Shown here one piece after another: positions 58,527 to 64,000 of a DNA stretch of 64,000 nucleotides. How positions within the stretch are numbered: the stretch's first letter is position 1; every line of letters starts with the position of its first letter. The notes under the pieces are model-generated. The model was given only the letters and a program-made list of their open reading frames with translations. It had not been told where the DNA came from and made no database searches. The DNA is from Himantopus leucocephalus (Eukaryota > Chordata > Aves > Charadriiformes > Recurvirostridae), in assembly GCA_003993805.1 (NCBI GenBank), contig RSEF01000020.1, forward strand, positions 11,739,105-11,803,104. Direction: 5' to 3'. Both the position numbers and the translations under genes were made by a program.

Positions 58527-61500
58527 CTAAAAAAAAAAGAAAAAATTAAGGTGTGATGCTGTAACAGCCTGATCCAGGGTTAGGTAATTATTTAAATAAG
58601 AATTACACTTGGTGGATGTGCATGAGAACCGTAAAGTGAAAAATCCCTGTCACTGAGCTGAGATTCATTTCACTTATGTTCATGTGTTCTCTAGAGTGTA
58701 CCACACAGTAACACAAACAATTTATAAGAGGAGTATAAACAGGAGGGAGAAGGTACACAATACCTTTTCTTCCTTTTGAACCATTTCACACAATATACGC
58801 CTGAATTGAGATACATGCTTTAAAAGCTACAGGCGAGATCAGAGATCTCGTACTAAGGAACCGCTGTAGGCATTCCCCTCCTTGTAAAGACCTAACACAT
58901 TCTGTAACATTTAGGAAAGCAGTAAAATCCCCTGTACAGTCTACGATCATCAGATGACTAAAGGCAGGAAAGCGTAAAAAGCTGCCGGTTCTGGCCGGTG
59001 AGCCATAGAGGCCCACTGACTCAGAGAGATGGTGAGCATGGGCTGTCTCAATCTGGCCGCCTTTTAGGGCTGCAAAACCTTACTGGTGCTGCTACACTAA
59101 GAGTTTGTCATCACAGAGAGGAACAGGATTGCAGGCGACAGGATTTGTCCCGTGGGGAGTAAGAAATAAGAAACAATAGCTTTATACATACTTCTTTTTT
59201 CCACATTGGCTGACAAGCAATGTAAGGTCTCTTTTGTATGCTCGCTAACTTATTTTGATCTTGCTTTGTAAATGGAATCAGGGCATCTTTGCGTATATGT
59301 AATCTGAAAAGAAAATAAAGTTGTTAAATTTTCTCATATATTTAAAAAACATTTATTCTGGCTTTTTCTTTATATTAAGCCAATATAATATATGCAAAGA
59401 ATAATGGATTTACAGTTCAGTTGTCCTTTTGTGCATTAAGTCAGATTGCATTTCCTGTCTATGAAACAGAAGAATACTTCTGTTTCTTTTGGGCAAATAA
59501 CTAACCTCTCAAGATCAGATGGAAGGAGACCAAGCCACTTTATAGACGGAACGGTGAGATGATGGGCCTCAAAAGACATTGACTAAAATAAGAAAGGTCA
59601 ACTATAACATTCAGTGACTTTTAGTTTAAATTATTTGAGATATATGCCTTCCAAGGTCACGGTCAGGTTTTATTACAAAGATAGGTATTTTCACTCAGAA
59701 TGGTACAGGAGAAAATAGTGCAACTGAAGTTTACCATATCCCCTTGCTGAAAACCGTTGTTTCTCTAAGATGTGCACCCTTCAGCCTAAGACAGATTCTA
59801 GACTAGTCCAGTTTGGGCTGGTCTAGTCTGAATAGTTTTGTTTTGTTTTCTTACAGTCAATATGAGTCTGATTGCCAAAAAAAAAAAAAAAAAAAATAAN
59901 TAAGCCAGGAGGAGCAATGACAATCAAATCTGGAAATTTCTGATATTTTCTGCTGGAAAGTACCACATCATATAAAAATAGCCCAAACAAAGGTTCATCT
60001 GGTCCAATATCATGGCTACAGTAAATACCTTACAGAAAAGCATAAAAACAAATAAGCAATTAATGATACTTCTCAGAATACTCCCCCGGCTCCCAATGGT
60101 TTGTGACTCCAACTTTCTGAGCCAGAAGTGGTGGTGGTGTAATACTTGATTTTGTCGGGTTGCTTTTAGAATCCATGAAAACTTTTGTCATCTACAGCAC
60201 CCTACAGCAAAGTATCACAGTTAAGTTACATGTATAAAGGAATACTTCCATTTTTTGTAATTAACTTTGACATATTCTAGTTTCATTTGTTACACCTGTT
60301 GCTCTGTAATTGAACAAAATAAACTTTCAAAGGAACCTGACAATTTAATTTAATCCTGGAAGACGGTGTTTCATCAGGTTTACACGCTCCTTTGTAGCAG
60401 AGCTGAAAGCATGACAGCTCACCTGAAAACTTGGGAATTCTGTGTCCCTGGATGACCTTGAGGCATATGTTATGACATATATTTGAACTCTGACATCACT
60501 GATGTTTGACAGTTTTCTAAAGTTCTTTTTTTTTAAAAAAAAACTTTGGATGTTCTTTCTCCATTGGTGTACTGAACAGATCACCTGTCTGCTCCTGCCC
60601 TCTGCCTTCACCTTAGTCTGCCTGCCTTCCATATTGTCTTCCTCTACCTCGTCTTTTAGCAGTGTGATATAATAATGCCTTCTTGTTCCCTTTACCTCAT
60701 CGTCCATAATGTTCCACAGTAACACATGTATCCATAAGTCAATTCTCACCCCAAAACAAAATCTTTACCAACATAACATGATTTTCTGGAGAGTCACCCA
60801 TCTCACAAGTTATATCCTCCTCCTCCCAAGGTCCCTGCAGCCTTCATTTCTTTCTAAGGCAGAAACAAAGCAAAATGGAGAACACTTTTCTGTTTGGACT
60901 TCCTGAAAACTGCCTGTGCAGCAGGGAAAAACTGAAATATAGTTAAATGAAACACCTCTCATTGTTATCCAGTTTCTTTTTGTTGCAGGAAGAAGCCGTT
61001 TCTGCAGATACACAAGGCCTAAAAAACACGTCTTTGTGTTGAAACGAACTGATAAAACAGCAGTAACCATTCTAACAAAGGCTGTAACTTTTCATACGTT
61101 CCAGCTTCAAGGCTGGGATACAAAACAATATATTTGAAGTGGGAAAATTCTACTCACCACAGATCCGTATTTGTAGATGCACATTATTTCTACACCTAGG
61201 TTGCAAAATACCAAATGTCAAGTGCCTGTTTATCTGCACACCGGGCATGTTTAAGAAGACGGCATTAAGAATTCAATTTTATGGCATAACAGTTATGGCT
61301 TTATGATCAGTGAGGTTCTTTATGCTTTACAATTATTTTTAGAGTATGTCAAAATAATCAGAATTTGAGCATAATGTGTCACCTATATATAGTTAAATGT
61401 GTCACGCTGTCTGTGCGTAGTCCTTTCAAAACCAAGGATAATCAGCTCTTTTACACATTGTCCAACATCTATCACAAAAAGTGCCTTTCTTTATCCTGCA

Positions 61501-63651
61501 TAATCCATATCTCTTAATACTATTGCTTTGAGCAACTGCTTCTCATTTTGCAGTAATTTTCCTAATTTCAGGTGGTATCAGTGTAGATACATAAGAGATT
61601 TTCTACATATTGTGTATGTGAATTCAGATTCTGAATTCAAACAAAGGCATACACACTCACATACACAGAATCCCTCATGAAATGAGGGAAATTTCAGACC
61701 TGCTGCTGATGTAACAGAATAGGACATCCGGAATATGATGGACTTGTTTTAGGATTAACTTTATTCCTGCTGGCATCAGACTTGTAGTTTCTAGCTTTTA
61801 CTACTGTAAACTATTGACATGAGTGCTGAATTATTAATATAAGTGTATGTGAAATATTTTAAAACCAATAAAAGACTCGAACGTACTCTATTTTCTTCAT
61901 GTCTGTCTGGCCTAAGGTTCATAACGTAGTTAAAAATTTTGCTTTACACCAAACTGAGCAAAGTTTACAAAAGTTCCTGTTATTTCCTTTTATTTTACAA
62001 AAGGAATAGTATAGCCAAGAGCTGGAATTCTTGACAGAGAAATTTTTTCAATGGTATTTAACTCGATAAAGATATAGGTAGGACCTCCTGAGACTTTTAG
62101 AAGTAGTCAAGTGCCTAACTCCCATTAAAATCAGTGGAATCGTGCAATGGATCATAGAACTCCATTATCCGTATCCTCATTTTTAGGCCCACAGGTACTT
62201 TCAAAATCTAGCTCTATTCTGAGCTATGAATTCTATATGATATTTTTTTCTTTTTTAGGTACAAGGTAAGATTCTTGCTAACACCTCAAAGGACAACAAA
62301 TTATCACAGAGGGTAAGGGTATATTCAATGGGGTTGTAAAGCCAGTACTGATGTTTCAGGTAAACTCCTTCCACACTCCTAGATATATTCTGCATAAATC
62401 AGGAACCTTCTGATTGTGTTCTATCTGTATGCTCTGAGCATCTTCCCACAAAAGTGAGAAAAAAACATTCCAAATAAATTTTGCTTTCCTTCTATGTCAT
62501 TGAACCTCTACAGATTTACCGTGTGGATCTGCATCCATAAGGGTGAAAATAGGAATTTGAAAAGTATCCCACAGCTTTCTGACCAAAAGTCGTGTATTGA
62601 GATCTGGTATGCCTCTTCCCTAAGGAAATAAAATAAAAGCAGACAGCTTTAAATTAATTAAAACAGCATCTTGCTACATATGTGTTTACATTTGTCATTT
62701 GAAAGCAAGCAAACAAACAAAATGCTGGCAGAAATATTCCTCCAGCAGCTATTTTCCAGGGAAATTTCTATGCTCCTATTTTGGCTCTGTGATGAGGAGG
62801 AATGGGCTAGGGAGCAGCACGGCAGATGTCCTGGGTTACAGACACTGTAGAAATATCATACGTTCCTCTATTTAAGGAGTTAATTTGTAATTCTGGGAGT
62901 TGATGTACAGCTGTACCTTGGTATCTGTATAAGCTGGTCTAAGGAGGCCACTTTTTTCTTTTCAAAAATATTTATGGCACTAATGAAACAATATAAAACA
63001 AGTTCTTGCTATGACTGACTATAACTGGACAGTATGTGGCATAGTATAAATGCTTCTCTCTCTTAGGTATGGGGATAGGTTTTTTCCTCATTGTGGGCCA
63101 GATTTGTCCTAGAACATGTAGGTATGCATATTCCATTTACACATTCCTATTAATTCTCCAGGCTCCGTAGCAATTTCAGTACAATCCAAAAATCAACCAA
63201 TTCTGTTTCATTTGGGTTTGCTAAACGTAGGATCCTGAAGGACAAAAGGTTACTCAACAGTTAATGTTTTCTGAGACTGAGTGGGGCACCTACTTTGCAG
63301 CAGCACATGAAGTTGATAAGCTACCAAGCTCTAAGGAGATGTTTGGAGGAAATAAGCCTTTAGAATGTGTATTTGGTATTTCTATGAGGATAATAAAATT
63401 AAAAAAATATATTGTTAGACATGTTTCATATTAATTTTATTACGGTCTTTTGACCAAGTTGGAGCACCACTACAATGCTAAAGTATTATTTAAATTCTTA
63501 TGTCTAGCTAGACGATATGAAATGTAAGATGCATACCGTAATCATTATACATGGGGACAATTTATTGCAGAAGTCATCATCCAGGAGTCTCTGAAAAGTT
63601 GCATCTTTTTCTACAATTAACATAAATTTGGCATGTGAGATTAAATCTTTT
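58407..63651 (-). CDS. SPO11: SPO11, meiotic topoisomerase VI-like protein; 3' part only (six exons, 186 residues), gene continues past the right edge
   Basis: Minus-strand exons are 63651-63537, 62619-62520, 61195-61158, 59582-59506, 59303-59192 and 58526-58407, ending in TGA. Lengths 115, 100, 38, 77, 112 and 120 nt join with consistent phases and GT-AG ends. This is the Toprim half. The metal-binding Glu is in LIVEKDATFQRLLDD; the DxD pair is in LMDADPHG, whose Gly codon is split by an intron. It ends YLPNKLQFGGWL, matching human YLPNKLKFGGWI. Known role: forms programmed meiotic double-strand breaks by covalent Tyr attachment, with TOPOVIBL. The winged-helix domain with the catalytic Tyr is outside the window. 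The reading frame is intact, so the gene looks functional as far as seen. Confidence 0.96.
58527..59191 (-). other. SPO11 last intron
   Basis: A 665-nt intron, AT-rich, nothing else seen. Confidence 0.9.
59192..59303 (-). CDS. SPO11: SPO11 penultimate exon
   Basis: The acceptor is CTTTTCAG and the donor GTATGTAT. Its first base completes Arg, then LHIRKDALIPFTKQDQNKLA through ACQPMWKKE. Confidence 0.96.
59506..59582 (-). CDS. SPO11: SPO11 exon, middle of the C-terminal half
   Basis: The acceptor is TATTTTAG and the donor GTTAGTTA. Encodes SMSFEAHHLTVPSIKWLGLL and ends PSDLE plus two bases of an Arg codon. Confidence 0.95.
59583..61157 (-). other. SPO11 intron (1.58 kb) with an A-run and an N
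   Basis: AT-rich intron. A near-pure A-run at 59877-59896 is followed by an N at 59900. No gene or recognised repeat. A minus-strand open frame of 134 codons at 60345-60749 resembles no family I know. Confidence 0.85.
61158..61195 (-). CDS. SPO11: SPO11 38-nt microexon
   Basis: Completes the Gly of DPHG, then VEIMCIYKYGSV. The acceptor is AACCTAG and the donor GTGAGTAG. It enters in phase 1 and leaves in phase 0. Confidence 0.95.
61196..62519 (-). other. SPO11 intron (1.32 kb)
   Basis: AT-rich intron; nothing else seen. Confidence 0.9.
62520..62619 (-). CDS. SPO11: SPO11 exon with the DxD motif
   Basis: The acceptor is TCCTTAG. Encodes GRGIPDLNTRLLVRKLWDTF and ends TLMDADPH plus the first base of a split Gly codon. 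The donor is GTAAATC. Confidence 0.96.
62620..63536 (-). other. SPO11 intron (0.92 kb)
   Basis: AT-rich intron; nothing else seen. Confidence 0.9.
63537..63651 (-). CDS. SPO11: SPO11 exon with the Toprim catalytic Glu
   Basis: The acceptor CTTAACAG precedes a split codon, then KDLISHAKFMLIVEKDATFQ. It ends LSPCIMIT before the donor GTATGC. The VEKD Glu is the invariant Toprim acid. Confidence 0.95.
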
Positions 63652-64000
63652 CTGTTAAGGCTAGCTGCATGTAAAATGATCCATCACACCAATCAATTAA
63701 AACTAAATGCTCCAAAATACCTGTTCTGGAGCCAAAAGCAGTGTTCATGACTCAATTTCAGAGCCAACAAGCAAAGAAAAAATTACCAGAACATTGTTTA
63801 ACTTGGAATATTCTTTGTTTTTACTTTATTTTTTCAGCCTACAACGAGAGTTCTTGCTCAAAGGATACTTTTAATTCCTTGAACATTAGATGGCACAGTG
63901 ACTGCCTAAAACAACAAAAATGAGATTAATCATTTTAAATACAGAAAATGATATATTTTAAAATAACAACATTAGGTAATGAAGGACACAATTACATCCT
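63652..64000 (-). other. SPO11 intron running off the right edge
   Basis: I looked for the preceding SPO11 exon (the CGATAVAVPSN-like segment of human SPO11) and did not find it, so it lies further right. Confidence 0.75.

Noticed and set aside
1..64000. CRISPR arrays, operons, ribosome binding sites, tRNA or rRNA genes
   Set aside because: No spaced direct repeats or tRNA A/B-box pattern seen, and the genes are spliced eukaryotic genes.

Overview
This 64 kb window is vertebrate nuclear DNA, most likely from a bird. It has spliced genes with GT-AG introns, two promoter CpG islands, and three 5'-truncated CR1 LINE fragments, two of which end in the ATTCTATG-type tail common in avian genomes. 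The gene order SPO11 - RAE1 - RBM38 is the conserved block of human 20q13; from memory it corresponds to chicken microchromosome 20. All three genes lie on the minus strand, so transcription runs from right to left.

Layout, left to right. 1-16,990 is GC-rich noncoding DNA downstream of RBM38, with one CR1 fragment, minisatellites and octamer-type motifs. 16,995-32,850 is RBM38: four coding exons encoding 215 residues, with a 12.6 kb third intron and a G-rich, gap-containing CpG-island promoter. 33,300-47,700 is the RBM38-RAE1 interval, with a CR1 fragment, a candidate solo LTR of an endogenous retrovirus and no recognisable gene. 47,700-57,250 is RAE1: eleven coding exons encoding 368 residues plus a noncoding first exon, with a CR1 insertion in the third intron. 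57,250-58,400 is a compact spacer. 58,407-63,651 is the 3' part of SPO11: six exons carrying the Toprim half of the protein. The 5' part of SPO11, including its catalytic tyrosine, lies beyond the right edge.

The three proteins do not form a pathway. RBM38 is an RRM protein that controls mRNA stability and translation, RAE1 is a WD40 mRNA-export and spindle factor that binds NUP98, and SPO11 makes meiotic double-strand breaks. They share a chromosome block by old synteny.

I found no convincing undescribed system. The observations most worth checking are a candidate 180-nt intron in the RBM38 3' UTR, an overlapping upstream ORF at the RBM38 start, a perfect inverted pair of NRF1-like sites at the RAE1 promoter, the candidate solo LTR, and two near-identical SOX-OCT-like composite motifs 8 kb apart. 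All coding exons were joined by hand. Every exon phase is consistent, and RAE1 comes out at exactly the mammalian length.
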